The notes: generated from the sequence alone by a model not told the origin. A stretch of DNA of 64,000 nt from Phaeobacter sp. J2-8 (GCF_022867865.1 NZ_JALIEC010000002.1:496001-560000); one strand, 5' to 3'. Shown: positions 1 through 9,724, counted from the first letter of the stretch. Made by a program: numbers and translations.

Positions 1-63
1 ATAAGCCCACCGGCCAACCGCCGCCACAATCCCGCCCATCAAACGACGCAGAGGAGAGCGCCA

Positions 64-827
64 ATGAATTTGCCCAAAAATGCCTTCAAGGCCGCATTGA
101 AAGAGGGGCGACGCCAGATCGGGATCTGGAACACAATTCCCAACAACGGGGTTGTCGAATTGCTTGCCGGGTGCGGCTATGACTGGATCCTGATCGACAC
201 CGAACATTCGGCCATGGGGCCAGAGGATACAGTGTCCCTGATGCAGGCGGCGTCGGCCTATCCGGTCACGACAATCGTGCGCCCCGGCTGGAACAACCCG
301 GTCGAGATCAAGAAGCTGCTGGATTGCGGCGCGCAAAGCCTGTTGATCCCATATGTGCAGAACGCAGAAGAGGCACGCGCCGCCGTGGCCGCTGTGCGCT
401 ATCCGCCCGAAGGCATTCGCGGCGTGGCGGGCGCCACCCGTGCCACCCGTTATGGCGCGGTCAAAGACTATGCCAAACACGCGCATGAGGAAATTTGCCT
501 GTTGGTGCAATGCGAAACCCAAGAGGCGCTGGAACAGATCGAAGCCATTGCAGCGGTCGAGGGTGTTGACGGTATCTTCATCGGCAGGCCGATCTCGCCG
601 CCTCCATGGGGTATCTGGGCGAGCCGTCCCACCCAGAGGTCAAGGCCGCCATCCTGGATGCGACACGCCGGATCAAGGCCGCGGGCCTGCCCCCCGGCAT
701 CCTGTCCTTGGATCAACCATTGCTGCGAGAGGCCGCCGAAGCCGGCAGCCAGTTCATTGCGGTGGATGTGGATGGTATTACACTGCGCCAAGGTGCGGCG
801 GCACGTGCCGCAGAATGGGCGTCTTAG
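64..827 (+). pseudogene. HpcH/HpaI-family aldolase, frame-broken
   Basis: Class II pyruvate-type aldolase of the HpcH/HpaI family, which cleaves 2-keto-3-deoxy acids using a divalent metal. The N-terminal part (64 to about 586) shows the DTEH motif (residues 45-48), RPGW (Arg73) and the metal-ligand region VQCE (Glu151). The protein then continues in another frame from about 587 to the stop at 827 (ASMGYLGEPSHP onward). Restoring one base near 584-588 gives a 254-residue protein, normal for the family. The start is fixed by GAGGAG just upstream. It lies before a reductase-like gene on the same strand, suggesting sugar-acid catabolism; the substrate is unknown. One missing base could be a sequencing error or a real lesion. 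Confidence 0.82.
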
Positions 828-848
828 GGTCCTGACCCGCAACAACTT

Positions 849-870
849 GACCAGCGCACCTGCGCTGGTC
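849..870 (+). terminator. Perfect 10-bp hairpin after the aldolase gene
   Basis: GACCAGCGCA and TGCGCTGGTC are perfectly complementary around a 2-base loop, 21 bases after the aldolase stop. No T-run follows, so it may be a weak terminator, a processing or stability hairpin, or a protein-binding palindrome. Confidence 0.4.
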
Positions 871-962
871 GAGCGTGGATCGGTGGGGCGCCAATGACAG
901 CCCCCTTTCCTTGCCATCGACAAACCGCAATACTTTCATTGGTCCGGCAAGGAGGATGAAAG

Positions 963-1891
963 ATGAAAATTGCAGTGATGGGCGCAGGTGCGCTGGGGGA
1001 TATTTCGGCGGGCGATTGGCGCAGGCCGGGCATGACGTCACCCTGATTGCACGCGGGGCGCATCTGGCGGCGCTGCGCGACAATGGATTGATCATCAACA
1101 GCCCCAAGGGCGATGCGCATCTGAAAGACATCCGCGCGACCGCGACACCCGGCGACGTCGGTCAGGTCGATGTGATCCTGTTCATGGTCAAGAACATCGA
1201 CGTGGAAACCGCCGCAACCGCGATCAAGCCGATGATCGCGGCCGACACCATGGTGGTCACCTGCCAGAACGGCATCACCGCATGGGAGCGGCTGGCGGCC
1301 ATTATCGGCAAGCAACATGTCGTGCCCGGCGTCGCCCGCATTCCCGGTGCGATCACCGCGCCGGGGGTCATCTCCCATTCCGCCCCGCTGGATATTCTGA
1401 CCTTTGGCGAGCCCGAGGGCGGCACGACGCGCCGGTGTGAAAATCTGCATGAAGCACTGGCCGAGGCCGGGACCTCGCCTGTGCTGCATGACAATATTCT
1501 GACCGATCTCTGGATGAAATTTTGCAGCCAATCCACCCTGGCCTCGATGACCACGTTAACCCGGCTGGACATTGGCCCCTTGCGCGACAATCCAGCCTCC
1601 TGGGCGCTGTTTCAGGCCGCCGTGCAAGAGGCCTTTGACGTGGCCAAGGCCGTGCGCCCGGACATGCCGGATGGGGCCCTCGACACCATGCGGGGGTTTG
1701 TGGCGCAATTGCCGGACACGATGCATGCCTCGATGCTGGATGACCTGCGCAACGGCAAACCGCTGGAACATGAATATCTGAGCGGCGATCTGGTGCGATT
1801 GGGCGAAAAGCACGGCGTGCCAACCCCGATACATTCGGTGCTTTACGCCGCGCTTCGGCCCATTGCCGACCCGCTGTTGCCCCAGGGCTAG
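963..1891 (+). pseudogene. 2-dehydropantoate 2-reductase-like protein, frame-broken
   Basis: Ketopantoate reductase (PanE/ApbA) family NADPH-dependent oxidoreductase. The start ATG at 963 follows AAGGAGG and reads MKIAVMGAGALG, the GxGxxG nucleotide-binding loop (Gly7, Gly9, Gly12). The frame breaks in the G-run at 995-999; adding one G restores GGYFGGRLAQAGHDVTL and the rest of the protein to 1891 (309 residues, normal length). The C-terminal ApbA domain is complete. The position beside an aldolase and the inositol operon suggests a catabolic paralogue rather than pantothenate synthesis. It converges on iolB with 12 bases between stops. Confidence 0.82.
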
Positions 1892-1903
1892 ACCACCCGG
1901 ACC

Positions 1904-2710
1904 TTATGCGTCGCGGTCCATGATCCATTGCACCGCTGGATCGGCCTGAAACCGCCATTTGCGCAACGGGCCGGCCATGACGTTGAGGTAATACATCTCA
2001 AACCCATAGGGCGCGCCGCAGGGGTGATGCCCGCGCGGCACCAGCACCACGTCACCATCCTTGACCGCCATCGTCTCGTCCAGGGTGCCATCCTCGGTAT
2101 AGACCCGCTGGATGCCAAAGCCGTTCGCCGGGTTCAGCCGGTGATAATAGGTCTCTTCGAGATAGGTGATATCGGGATAATCGTCGACGTCATGGCGGTG
2201 GCTGGGATAAGACGACCAATTGCCATCGGGTGTAAAGACCTCGGTCACCAAAAGGCTGTCGCAGTAATCTTCGCCTTCCATCGCGATGTTGTTGATGTGG
2301 CGGGTGTTGTTGCCCTTGCCCCGCTGGGTCAGGGTGATGCCGTCCGGCCCGATGCGGCGCGCTGCATGCCCGCCCTTGCCCGGCGCGGCACAGACCGCCA
2401 CGGTGCAATCGGTTTCGGCCACCAATGACCACTCCTGATCATTCGGCACATAGAGACAATGCGGCGGGGTTTTCTCAAACACATTCATCCGCTCGCCCAG
2501 CACACCCCAGTCCTGCCCCGCAGCGGTGATCGCGGCCTTGCCTTCGACCATGACAAGGATCACCTCGGTGTCGCCCGTCGCCTCTGCCGCGGTTTCGCCC
2601 GCGCGCAGGTGATAGAGCGCGAAGCCGACATAGCGCCAACCGGCATTTGCCGGGGTGATGTCATGTACCTTGCCGTGGGTGCCAAAGGGTTTGCGCAGAA
2701 GTTCGGGCAT
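1904..2710 (-). CDS. iolB: 5-deoxy-glucuronate isomerase IolB
   Basis: Isomerises 5-deoxy-D-glucuronate to 2-deoxy-5-keto-D-gluconate in inositol catabolism. The protein is 268 residues with a double-cupin architecture; the SHRHD stretch and the HHPCGAPYGFEMYYLNVMAG block typical of IolB are clear. The start MPELLRKPFG at 2710 was preferred over an in-frame upstream extension that runs into phyH and lacks family similarity. It is the last gene of the leftward inositol operon, 19 bases after phyH. Confidence 0.93.
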   Translation of the reverse strand: MPELLRKPFGTHGKVHDITPANAGWRYVGFALYHLRAGETAAEATGDTEVILVMVEGKAAITAAGQDWGVLGERMNVFEKTPPHCLYVPNDQEWSLVAETDCTVAVCAAPGKGGHAARRIGPDGITLTQRGKGNNTRHINNIAMEGEDYCDSLLVTEVFTPDGNWSSYPSHRHDVDDYPDITYLEETYYHRLNPANGFGIQRVYTEDGTLDETMAVKDGDVVLVPRGHHPCGAPYGFEMYYLNVMAGPLRKWRFQADPAVQWIMDRDA

Positions 2711-2729
2711 GTCGTATCCTCTTTTGGTT

Positions 2730-3896
2730 TCAGGCGCGCCGACGCGCCGCATGTCTATCCAGTGCCGCCTTGAAATCCGCAGGCCCCGTCCCATCGGCAA
2801 GGGCGCGGGCAAACAGCGCCGCCATGGTTTCCGGTGCCAGCCCGCCGGTTGGCGGATCACTGTCGAGATTGGTGGGAAAGGAATAGCCCTCGGCCGCAGC
2901 CGCAATCGCCGCCGAGCTTTCCACGTCGCTTAACGCCCCTGTCGCGCGCAAATTCTGAACCACCGGATAAAGCGCGCGGCACATGCCATCGCGGTCGATC
3001 ACCTCCATCGCGCGACCAAAGGGCGACGAGATCTGCAACAGATTGGCCATGCGGTGAATATCCGTGCTGCGGTTTTGCCCGGCCCCATGGAACAATGCCG
3101 GGTTGAAGAACAGCGCATCCCCCTTTGCCAGCGGCAGTTGCACATAATGTTGTTCAAAGAATTCGCTGAAGGCCGGTTGGCGATAAGCGAGGTATCCGGG
3201 GCGGTACAATTGCGAAAACGGCAGCAATTTCGTCGGCCCGCTGTCCACCGGCATGTCGCAATGTGCCACGGCCCCCTGCAATGTCAGTACCGGGGAAAGA
3301 TCATGCATATGGGCGGGGTATTGCAGGGCCACATCCCCGGTCTGGAACCCGAGGTGATAGTCGCGATGCGCCGTTTGTGCGCCGCCGCCGGGACGGACCA
3401 GATTGACCTGCGCCGACATCTGGTATCCGGCACCCAACCAGGCCTCGCAGACCGCCGCAATTGCGTCATTACCAAAGTAGCGGGCAAAGACCTCTGGTGC
3501 GGCCTGACACAGCTTTTGCAGCGAATTCCAGATCCGGTCATTCGCGCCCTTGGCGGCAAAATGATCGGATTTGCCACCGCTGGCGGCCCGTTCCTCGGCA
3601 ATGATTGCTTCATAGACCTTGGTCGCGGCATCAATTGGCGCGCTGTCCGCATAGGCCCCGCGCAAGACAAGCACACCGGACAGCGCCCCCAACACATGTG
3701 CCCATTCGCCCTTTAGCGCCAACCGCCCCTCAGGATCGCCCAGCGCCGCGCCCAAAACGGCCATGTCGTAGATCGGAACATTTGACACAATATCGGCGGC
3801 CTGCGGCACATCTTCCGGCGGCAACACCCGGCCCGTCAGCTGCGCAAAATCGTCGATATTACAGTCGCTTGCGTCGAAATAGACCCTGTGTTTCAT
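2730..3896 (-). CDS. Phytanoyl-CoA dioxygenase (PhyH) family oxygenase in the inositol operon
   Basis: A 388-residue Fe(II)/2-oxoglutarate oxygenase of the PhyH family. The iron-binding facial triad is visible as HRD (His177, Asp179) and distal His270, followed by Arg276, the expected 2-oxoglutarate salt-bridge residue. It lies between iolE (27-base gap) and iolB (19-base gap) in the same direction, so it is almost certainly co-transcribed with them. PhyH enzymes hydroxylate acyl-CoAs, phosphonates and small metabolites. No known inositol step needs one, so its substrate (perhaps an O-methylated or phosphonylated inositol) is inference. Confidence 0.85.
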   Translation of the reverse strand: MKHRVYFDASDCNIDDFAQLTGRVLPPEDVPQAADIVSNVPIYDMAVLGAALGDPEGRLALKGEWAHVLGALSGVLVLRGAYADSAPIDAATKVYEAIIAEERAASGGKSDHFAAKGANDRIWNSLQKLCQAAPEVFARYFGNDAIAAVCEAWLGAGYQMSAQVNLVRPGGGAQTAHRDYHLGFQTGDVALQYPAHMHDLSPVLTLQGAVAHCDMPVDSGPTKLLPFSQLYRPGYLAYRQPAFSEFFEQHYVQLPLAKGDALFFNPALFHGAGQNRSTDIHRMANLLQISSPFGRAMEVIDRDGMCRALYPVVQNLRATGALSDVESSAAIAAAAEGYSFPTNLDSDPPTGGLAPETMAALFARALADGTGPADFKAALDRHAARRRA

Positions 3897-3923
3897 GCGA
3901 TACCTCCCAATATCCGCAGATCC

Positions 3924-4835
3924 TCAGCCCCGCCCGACGATCTCCAACCCGGCCTTGGCGCAGGTCGCAACAATCGTGTCATATCCCAGTTTGGAATAAT
4001 CTTTCGGGTTGGCCTTGGCCGGATCTTGTTCGGCCTCGACCACAATCCAGCCATCGTAATCCATCGCCGCCAGCCTGTTGGTCACGGATTGAAAATCAAG
4101 ACAGCCTTCAGGGTCGCCCGGCACGGTGAACGCCCCGGCAATCACCCCATCGAGAAAGCTTTTGTTACCGGCGCGGATCGCGCGAGCCACGGGATCGCGC
4201 ACATCCTTGAAATGCACATGTTTCACCCGGTCACCCCATCTGTCGAGCGTGCCGAGGACATCCGCACCGCCAAAATGCAAATGCCCGGTGTCGTACAGCA
4301 ATGTGACCTCGGGCGATGATCCCTGCATCAGCGCATCAATGTCGTCCTGATCTTCGATCATGCTGCCCATATGGTGGTGATAGGCCAGGACCATGCCCTG
4401 ATCCGCCATCCATTTCGCCACTTCGCTGAGCTTCGCGCCATAGGCCATGACCTCGTCCCGGCCAAGCTTGGGGCGGTTGTTCACCGGGGTGGCGATGTCG
4501 CCCTGTACCGTATTCGAACATTCCGCATAGACCAGACAGGGCGAATCCAGTGCCACGAACTGAGCAACCTGCGCCTTGATCGCCGCGATCTCCTCCTCCA
4601 CGGAATTGACCATCAGATTGCCGCTGCACCAACCGCCGCAAAGCGCGATGTCATTGGCCTCCAGATAGCTGCGCAGACCGTCGGTGTCCTGCGGCATGCG
4701 TCGGCCCCGTTCGACGCCGGTATAGCCGATTTCGCGCAACTCGCGCAGCGCCTGTTCCATGGTGAAATCAGCGGTCAGATCCGGCAGGTCGTCGTTCTGC
4801 CAGGCAATGGGGGAAATCCCGATTTTGATGCTCAT
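3924..4835 (-). CDS. iolE: Myo-inosose-2 dehydratase IolE
   Basis: Dehydrates scyllo-inosose (2-keto-myo-inositol) to 3D-(3,5/4)-trihydroxycyclohexane-1,2-dione. The protein is 303 residues with a xylose-isomerase-like TIM barrel. It begins MSIKIGISPIAWQNDDLPDL, the typical IolE start, and carries the metal-site stretches YHHHMGSMIE, YDTGHLHFGG and HVHFKDVRDP. It starts 3 bases after the iolD stop, so translation is probably coupled. Confidence 0.95.
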   Translation of the reverse strand: MSIKIGISPIAWQNDDLPDLTADFTMEQALRELREIGYTGVERGRRMPQDTDGLRSYLEANDIALCGGWCSGNLMVNSVEEEIAAIKAQVAQFVALDSPCLVYAECSNTVQGDIATPVNNRPKLGRDEVMAYGAKLSEVAKWMADQGMVLAYHHHMGSMIEDQDDIDALMQGSSPEVTLLYDTGHLHFGGADVLGTLDRWGDRVKHVHFKDVRDPVARAIRAGNKSFLDGVIAGAFTVPGDPEGCLDFQSVTNRLAAMDYDGWIVVEAEQDPAKANPKDYSKLGYDTIVATCAKAGLEIVGRG

Positions 4836-4838
4836 CGC

Positions 4839-6740
4839 TTAATCCGCCCGTTGGGTTTTCTTCTGAATGTCAAAGCTGGCACGCGCCGCATTGACCGCGT
4901 CGCGTTCAGACACTTCCGGCACGCCGACCTCCCACCAGGTGCCGCCATGTTCGGTGCTGGGATAGGGGTCGGTGTCGATCACGATCACATAGGGCCCTTT
5001 CACCGCATGACGTTTGGCCAATGCGCTTTCCAGCTCGTCAATCGAGCCGACCTTGACCGATGTGGCCCCCATCGACGCCGCATGGGCGGCAAAGTCGATG
5101 GCAGAGGGTTGCGCCTGAATCGTGTGTTGCAGAAGATTGTTGAACTCTGCCCCGCCTGTGCCCATTTGCAGCCGGTTGATACAGCCAAATCCGCGGTTGT
5201 CGGTGATCACAACGGTAAAGCTGATCCCCATCATCGCGGCGGTGGCCATTTCCGAATTCGCCATCATATAGGTGCCGTCCCCGGTAAAGCAGACCACATC
5301 GCGTTCGGGCTGGGCCATTTTGATGCCCATGGCGCCGGCAATCTCGTAGCCCATACAGCTAAAGCCGTATTCCATGTGATAAGAGCCGGGTTTTCCCGAT
5401 TTCCACAATTTGTGCAGCTCACCCGGCATGGTACCGGCGGCGCACATCACGACGGTCTCATCCGTGGCGGCGCGTTGCACTGCGCCGACGACCTGCATAT
5501 CCGTGGCCAGCGCGTTCCTGTTGTTGTGTACCCCGACCGCTTCGCTGCTTGAGGGGGTATCTGGCGCAGCGGTCAACGGGTCGACCAAGGCGAACCAATC
5601 TTCTTTCAGCCCTTCGATGCGACCCGGCGATTTGTGGCCCGCCAGCTGCGCCCCCAATTCCACAAGGCCGACACGCGCATCGGACTGAAGCGGCGCGGCC
5701 CCGTGTTTCATCGCATCATAGGCCGCAACGTTGAGCGAGATCAGCCTGCGGTGCGGGTTGGCGAACAAGCCCCAGGACCCGGTGGTGAAATCCTGAAACC
5801 TTGTGCCAACGCCAATGACGACATCCGCCTCGGCGCAGACGGTATTGGCCGCTGTGCCCCCCGTGACACCAATCGGGCCAAGGTTCAGCTGGTGATCCCA
5901 TGGCAGGGCGGATTTCCCGGCCTGCGTTTCGACCACCGGGATATGATGCGTGGTGGCAAAGTCTGCCAGCGCCTCGGTGGCATCGGAATAATGTACACCC
6001 CCGCCCGCGACGATCACCGGGCGGCGCGCGGCGCGAATGATCTCTGCAACCTCGGCCAATTCATGCGCATCCGGGCAAATCCGGCGTTGCCGCCAGATCT
6101 TGGGCGCAAAGAAGCTTTCGGGATAATCGAATGCCTCGGCCTGAACATCCTGACAAAAGGCCAGCGTGACAGGCCCGCATTCTGCCGGGTCGGTCATGGT
6201 GCGAAAGGCGCGCGGCAATGCTGTGAGCAAATGCTCAGGTCTGGTGATGCGGTCGAAATAGCGGCTGACCGGTTTGAAGGTGTCGTTGACCGTGACAGTG
6301 CCGTCACCCCAATCCTCGATCTGTTGCAAGACCGGATCGGGGCCGCGGTTGGCAAAGACATCGCCGGGGATCAGCAGCACGGGAATGCGGTTCACATGCG
6401 CCAATGCGGCCGCCGTCACCATATTGGCCGCTCCCGGACCAATAGAGGAGGTGACCGCCATCGCCTTTCTGCGCCCGCTCTGCTTGGCATAGGCGATCGC
6501 CGCATGGGCCATAGTCTGTTCATTGTGGCCGCGCCATGTGGGAAAGCGGTCTTTGGCACCTTGCAGCGCCTCACCGATGCCCGCCACATTGCCATGGCCG
6601 AAAATTGCCCAGCAGCCTTCGATAAACCGTTCGGGTTTTTGCCCTACCGCTTCGCTGCTTGAGGGCGCAGCTTCAGTCATCTGAGCCTCGATATAGCGCA
6701 CCATCGCCTGCGCGGCGGTCAGTCTGATTGTTCCGGTCAT
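4839..6740 (-). CDS. iolD: 3D-(3,5/4)-trihydroxycyclohexane-1,2-dione acylhydrolase IolD
   Basis: Thiamine-diphosphate-dependent ring-opening hydrolase giving 5-deoxy-glucuronate. The 633 residues show the TPP-enzyme order: N-terminal pyrimidine domain (FGHGNVAGIG near residue 40), central domain with GGGVHYSDA, and C-terminal TPP domain with GDGTYMMANSE. The start MTGTIRLTAAQAM at 6740 matches the family; an upstream in-frame Met enters iolC. Odd feature: the octapeptide PSSSEAVG occurs twice, near residue 26 and near residue 400, at sites that look like loop insertions, and is encoded by an identical 20-base DNA word. It sits 22 bases after iolC and 3 before iolE. Confidence 0.95.
   Translation of the reverse strand: MTGTIRLTAAQAMVRYIEAQMTEAAPSSSEAVGQKPERFIEGCWAIFGHGNVAGIGEALQGAKDRFPTWRGHNEQTMAHAAIAYAKQSGRRKAMAVTSSIGPGAANMVTAAALAHVNRIPVLLIPGDVFANRGPDPVLQQIEDWGDGTVTVNDTFKPVSRYFDRITRPEHLLTALPRAFRTMTDPAECGPVTLAFCQDVQAEAFDYPESFFAPKIWRQRRICPDAHELAEVAEIIRAARRPVIVAGGGVHYSDATEALADFATTHHIPVVETQAGKSALPWDHQLNLGPIGVTGGTAANTVCAEADVVIGVGTRFQDFTTGSWGLFANPHRRLISLNVAAYDAMKHGAAPLQSDARVGLVELGAQLAGHKSPGRIEGLKEDWFALVDPLTAAPDTPSSSEAVGVHNNRNALATDMQVVGAVQRAATDETVVMCAAGTMPGELHKLWKSGKPGSYHMEYGFSCMGYEIAGAMGIKMAQPERDVVCFTGDGTYMMANSEMATAAMMGISFTVVITDNRGFGCINRLQMGTGGAEFNNLLQHTIQAQPSAIDFAAHAASMGATSVKVGSIDELESALAKRHAVKGPYVIVIDTDPYPSTEHGGTWWEVGVPEVSERDAVNAARASFDIQKKTQRAD
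5537..5556. repeat. 20-bp repeat inside iolD, copy A
   Basis: ACCGCTTCGCTGCTTGAGGG on the plus strand. The identical 20 bases recur at 6646-6665 in the same gene and the same reading frame, each encoding SSSEAV at a probable surface loop. Confidence 0.75.
6646..6665. repeat. 20-bp repeat inside iolD, copy B
   Basis: Second identical copy of ACCGCTTCGCTGCTTGAGGG, 1.1 kb from copy A, near the N-terminal coding end of iolD. It encodes SSSEAV between the first helix region and the conserved FGHGN block. Confidence 0.75.
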
Positions 6741-6762
6741 GTCATGTCCTCCCCTGCCCGCG

Positions 6763-8667
6763 TCAGCTGCGCGCGCTTTTCTTGGCGTTGTCCCAATGGT
6801 CACAGAGCCGCGCGAAATTATCCGCCATGGTGTTGACGGCATCGGCATCGCCAAGCGCGCCTTTCATCCATTTTGCGGCACTTTCGGCAAAGATCGTCCG
6901 CCCGACGGCGAAGCCTTTGACCAGCGGATATTGCGCCGCGATCCGGAAACTGGCCGCCAGTTTGTCTTCGCTTTCGCCAAGCCCCAGAATCACGATCCCC
7001 CGCGTGTTGGCGTCGTTTTTCACAATGGTATCACAGGTGATGGTCCAGGCCTCCGGCGTCAGCATCGGCTCCAGCTTCCACCAATCGGGATAGATCCCAA
7101 GGTCATAGAATCGCTGGATCACCCGCGCGGTTGTGTCGTCTTCTACGGGGCCGCATTTCGACGGGATCACCTCGAGCAGAAACTCCAGATCATTGCGGCG
7201 ACAGGCATGGAACAGGCGCAGCACGGTTTGTTCGTGGCTGGCCCACATCGCGTCATCATCGTCGGGATGGGCAAAGCACAGAACCTTGACCACCTGATCA
7301 CGCGGCCATTCGACCAACCCGCCAAAATCCGGCCCGATTTCCGGTTCCAGAACAAGCGGACGCGACCCCGGCCATTCAACCGGACGCCCAACCCAAAGCC
7401 CGGTTCCGGCGGTTTGATAGAGCGCATCCCGCCCCAGACGGCCATCGCAGAGCAGACCATAGCCCGGCTGATCGCCCGCCACCTTTTGGGTGGCTGCAAG
7501 ACAGAGCTGCTTGAACTGCCCGATCTTGTCCTTGGTCGCGCCGTCCAGATCCTCCAGCTGCATGCGGTGATCATAGGCAAAGATGCGGATATTGGACCAA
7601 TCGGCCTTGCGGTTGGTGGCCCAATGCACTTGCTCCAGCTCGGCATCATGACGCAATGCCGGGTTATCAATGCCGCGATCAAAGAAGAACTGCATCTCCT
7701 CCCAACTGGGATAGGCCGGGGTACAGCCATGGCGCGACACCGCAAAGGCGCCACAGGCATTGGCGTATTTCAGCGCAGTGGGCCAGTTTTCACCGTCCAG
7801 CCACCCCTTGAGCAGACCGGACATGAAACCATCGCCGGCCCCCAGCACATTGAACACCTCGATCGGAAAGCCGGGACCGGCCTCGCCATCATCGAGATTG
7901 TCGGGAATATCACCGGTAAAGGCCACCGCCCCCGCAGCGCCACGTTTACACACCAGCGTCGCGCCCGAAACCGCACGCACCGCCCGCAGCGCGGCAATGG
8001 TATCGGTGGTGCCGCCCGCGATATGGAATTCTTCCTCGGTCCCGACGATCAGGTCAAACAGATGCAATGTCGATTGCAGCTTGGCCGTGACAGCGGCGCT
8101 TTCGACAAAGCGGCTCTCGCCATCGCCATGGCCCGCCACCCCCCAAAGGTTCGGGCGGTAATCAATATCCAACGCGGTCTGCATCCCCGCATCGCGGGCG
8201 ATGTTCAGCGCCTTGAGCGTCGCGGCCTCGACCTGAGGGTTGCTGAGATGCGTGCCGGTCGACACAACGGCGCGCGCCTCGCGGATGAAATCCGGGTCGA
8301 TGTCAGCCTCGGTCAGGCCCATGTCAGCACAGTTTTCGCGGTAGAAGATCAGCGGAAATTGTTCCTGATCGCGAATGCCCAGCAGCACCAGCGCGGTCAG
8401 CCGCTCCGGGTCGGTTTTCACGCCCCGTACATCGACGCCTTCGCGCACCAGCTCTTCGCGAATGAAGCGCCCCATATGTTCGTCGCCCACCCCGGTGATC
8501 AGCGCCGATTTCAGGCCCAACCGCGCCGTGCCAGCCGCGATATTGGTGGGCGAGCCGCCGATGTATTTGTCAAACGACCGCATGTCCTCCAGCCGCCCGC
8601 CGATCTGGGCACCGTACAGATCGACCGACGACCGCCCAATGGTGATCAGGTCCAGCGCCTTGGTCAT
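6763..8667 (-). CDS. iolC: Bifunctional 5-dehydro-2-deoxygluconokinase / DUF2090 protein IolC
   Basis: The N-terminal half (about residues 1-325) is a PfkB-family kinase that phosphorylates 2-deoxy-5-keto-gluconate. It has the GGSPTNIA substrate motif and the GAGDGFMSGLL catalytic anion-hole motif with its aspartate. The C-terminal half (about 330-634) is DUF2090, a barrel domain resembling 2-deoxy-5-keto-gluconate-6-phosphate aldolases (IolJ/LacD-like). This fusion is common in proteobacterial inositol operons and would cover kinase and probably aldolase steps; the aldolase role is inferred. It overlaps the iolG stop by 4 bases (ATGA). Confidence 0.93.
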   Translation of the reverse strand: MTKALDLITIGRSSVDLYGAQIGGRLEDMRSFDKYIGGSPTNIAAGTARLGLKSALITGVGDEHMGRFIREELVREGVDVRGVKTDPERLTALVLLGIRDQEQFPLIFYRENCADMGLTEADIDPDFIREARAVVSTGTHLSNPQVEAATLKALNIARDAGMQTALDIDYRPNLWGVAGHGDGESRFVESAAVTAKLQSTLHLFDLIVGTEEEFHIAGGTTDTIAALRAVRAVSGATLVCKRGAAGAVAFTGDIPDNLDDGEAGPGFPIEVFNVLGAGDGFMSGLLKGWLDGENWPTALKYANACGAFAVSRHGCTPAYPSWEEMQFFFDRGIDNPALRHDAELEQVHWATNRKADWSNIRIFAYDHRMQLEDLDGATKDKIGQFKQLCLAATQKVAGDQPGYGLLCDGRLGRDALYQTAGTGLWVGRPVEWPGSRPLVLEPEIGPDFGGLVEWPRDQVVKVLCFAHPDDDDAMWASHEQTVLRLFHACRRNDLEFLLEVIPSKCGPVEDDTTARVIQRFYDLGIYPDWWKLEPMLTPEAWTITCDTIVKNDANTRGIVILGLGESEDKLAASFRIAAQYPLVKGFAVGRTIFAESAAKWMKGALGDADAVNTMADNFARLCDHWDNAKKSARS

Positions 8668-9674
8668 TGCGCCGCCCCCAGTATTTCGGCCAAAGCCACC
8701 GGAACGCCAATTGCCCTGGATTTGGTTGCGGCCTCGGCCATGGCCAGCGCGGCAACCCCGTCCGCCAGATCAACCGGCAGCGCACCGCCGGTTGTCACCG
8801 CCGTCACAAAAGCATCCCATTCCGCCACATAGGCCGGCATGTAGCGTTCCAGAAAGAAATAGGTGGGTTTGGCCCCGGTCACGCCCGCCGTGGTCGATTT
8901 CACCACGGTATTTTCCAGCATGTTCTGCGCCTGTAGCAAACCGTCCGAGCCCAACAATTCAACCCGCTGATCATAGCCATAGACCGCACGCCGGGAATTC
9001 TTGATCACCGCGATGCGCCCATCACCATAGGTCAGGGTGACAACGGCCGTATCGACATCCCCCGCCGCACCAATCGCCGGATCGACAACTGACGTGCCAA
9101 CCGCGCTGATGGTGACCGGCGCATCGCCCATCAGGAAATTCGCCATGTCGAAATCATGGATCATCATGTCGCGGAACAGCCCACCGGACACCTTGATATA
9201 GCTGACCGGCGGCGGCGCCGGATCGAAAGAGGTGATCGACAACAGCTCGGCCTTGCCAATCTCGCCCGCGTCCAATGCGGTTTTCAACGCGCCAAAGTTG
9301 GGATCGAACCGCCGGTTGAACCCGATCATTACCGGCCTACCGCTGTCCCTGGTGGCCGCCAGACAGGCCTGCGCACGCGCCAGCGAAAGATCGACCGGCT
9401 TTTCGCACAACACCGCCTTGCCCGCCGCTGTGGCCGCTTCGATCAGGTCGGAATGGGTGTCGGTCGAGGTGGCGATCAAAACGGCTTCAATCGCCGGATC
9501 TGCAATGATCTCCTCGGAACTGCGCGCATCACAGTTAAATTCCGCCGCCAGCCTGTCGGCGTTTTCCGTGAATACATCCGACACCGCAACAAGGGTGCTG
9601 CCGCCATGCGCCGTAATGGCGCGCGCATGCACATTGCCAATCCGCCCCGCCCCCAAAAGACCGACTTTCAACAT
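8664..9674 (-). CDS. iolG: Myo-inositol 2-dehydrogenase IolG
   Basis: NAD-dependent oxidation of myo-inositol to scyllo-inosose, the entry step. The protein is 336 residues of the Gfo/Idh/MocA family. The N-terminal Rossmann motif GLLGAGRIG (residues 5-13) is followed by CEKPVDL, the catalytic-lysine motif, and the HDFDMANFL stretch. The start at 9674 (MLKVGLLGAG) is preferred over an upstream in-frame Met that would add residues across the operator region. It is the first gene of the operon, directly downstream of two palindromic operators. Confidence 0.93.
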   Translation of the reverse strand: MLKVGLLGAGRIGNVHARAITAHGGSTLVAVSDVFTENADRLAAEFNCDARSSEEIIADPAIEAVLIATSTDTHSDLIEAATAAGKAVLCEKPVDLSLARAQACLAATRDSGRPVMIGFNRRFDPNFGALKTALDAGEIGKAELLSITSFDPAPPPVSYIKVSGGLFRDMMIHDFDMANFLMGDAPVTISAVGTSVVDPAIGAAGDVDTAVVTLTYGDGRIAVIKNSRRAVYGYDQRVELLGSDGLLQAQNMLENTVVKSTTAGVTGAKPTYFFLERYMPAYVAEWDAFVTAVTTGGALPVDLADGVAALAMAEAATKSRAIGVPVALAEILGAAQ

Positions 9675-9724
9675 CCTGCTCTCCCTGCGAATTCTGACGT
9701 GACTGGCGGCAAGATGGCAAACCC

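Noticed and set aside
6739-8832. 697-residue open frame antisense to iolC
   Set aside because: Pure shadow of the conserved kinase/DUF2090 gene.
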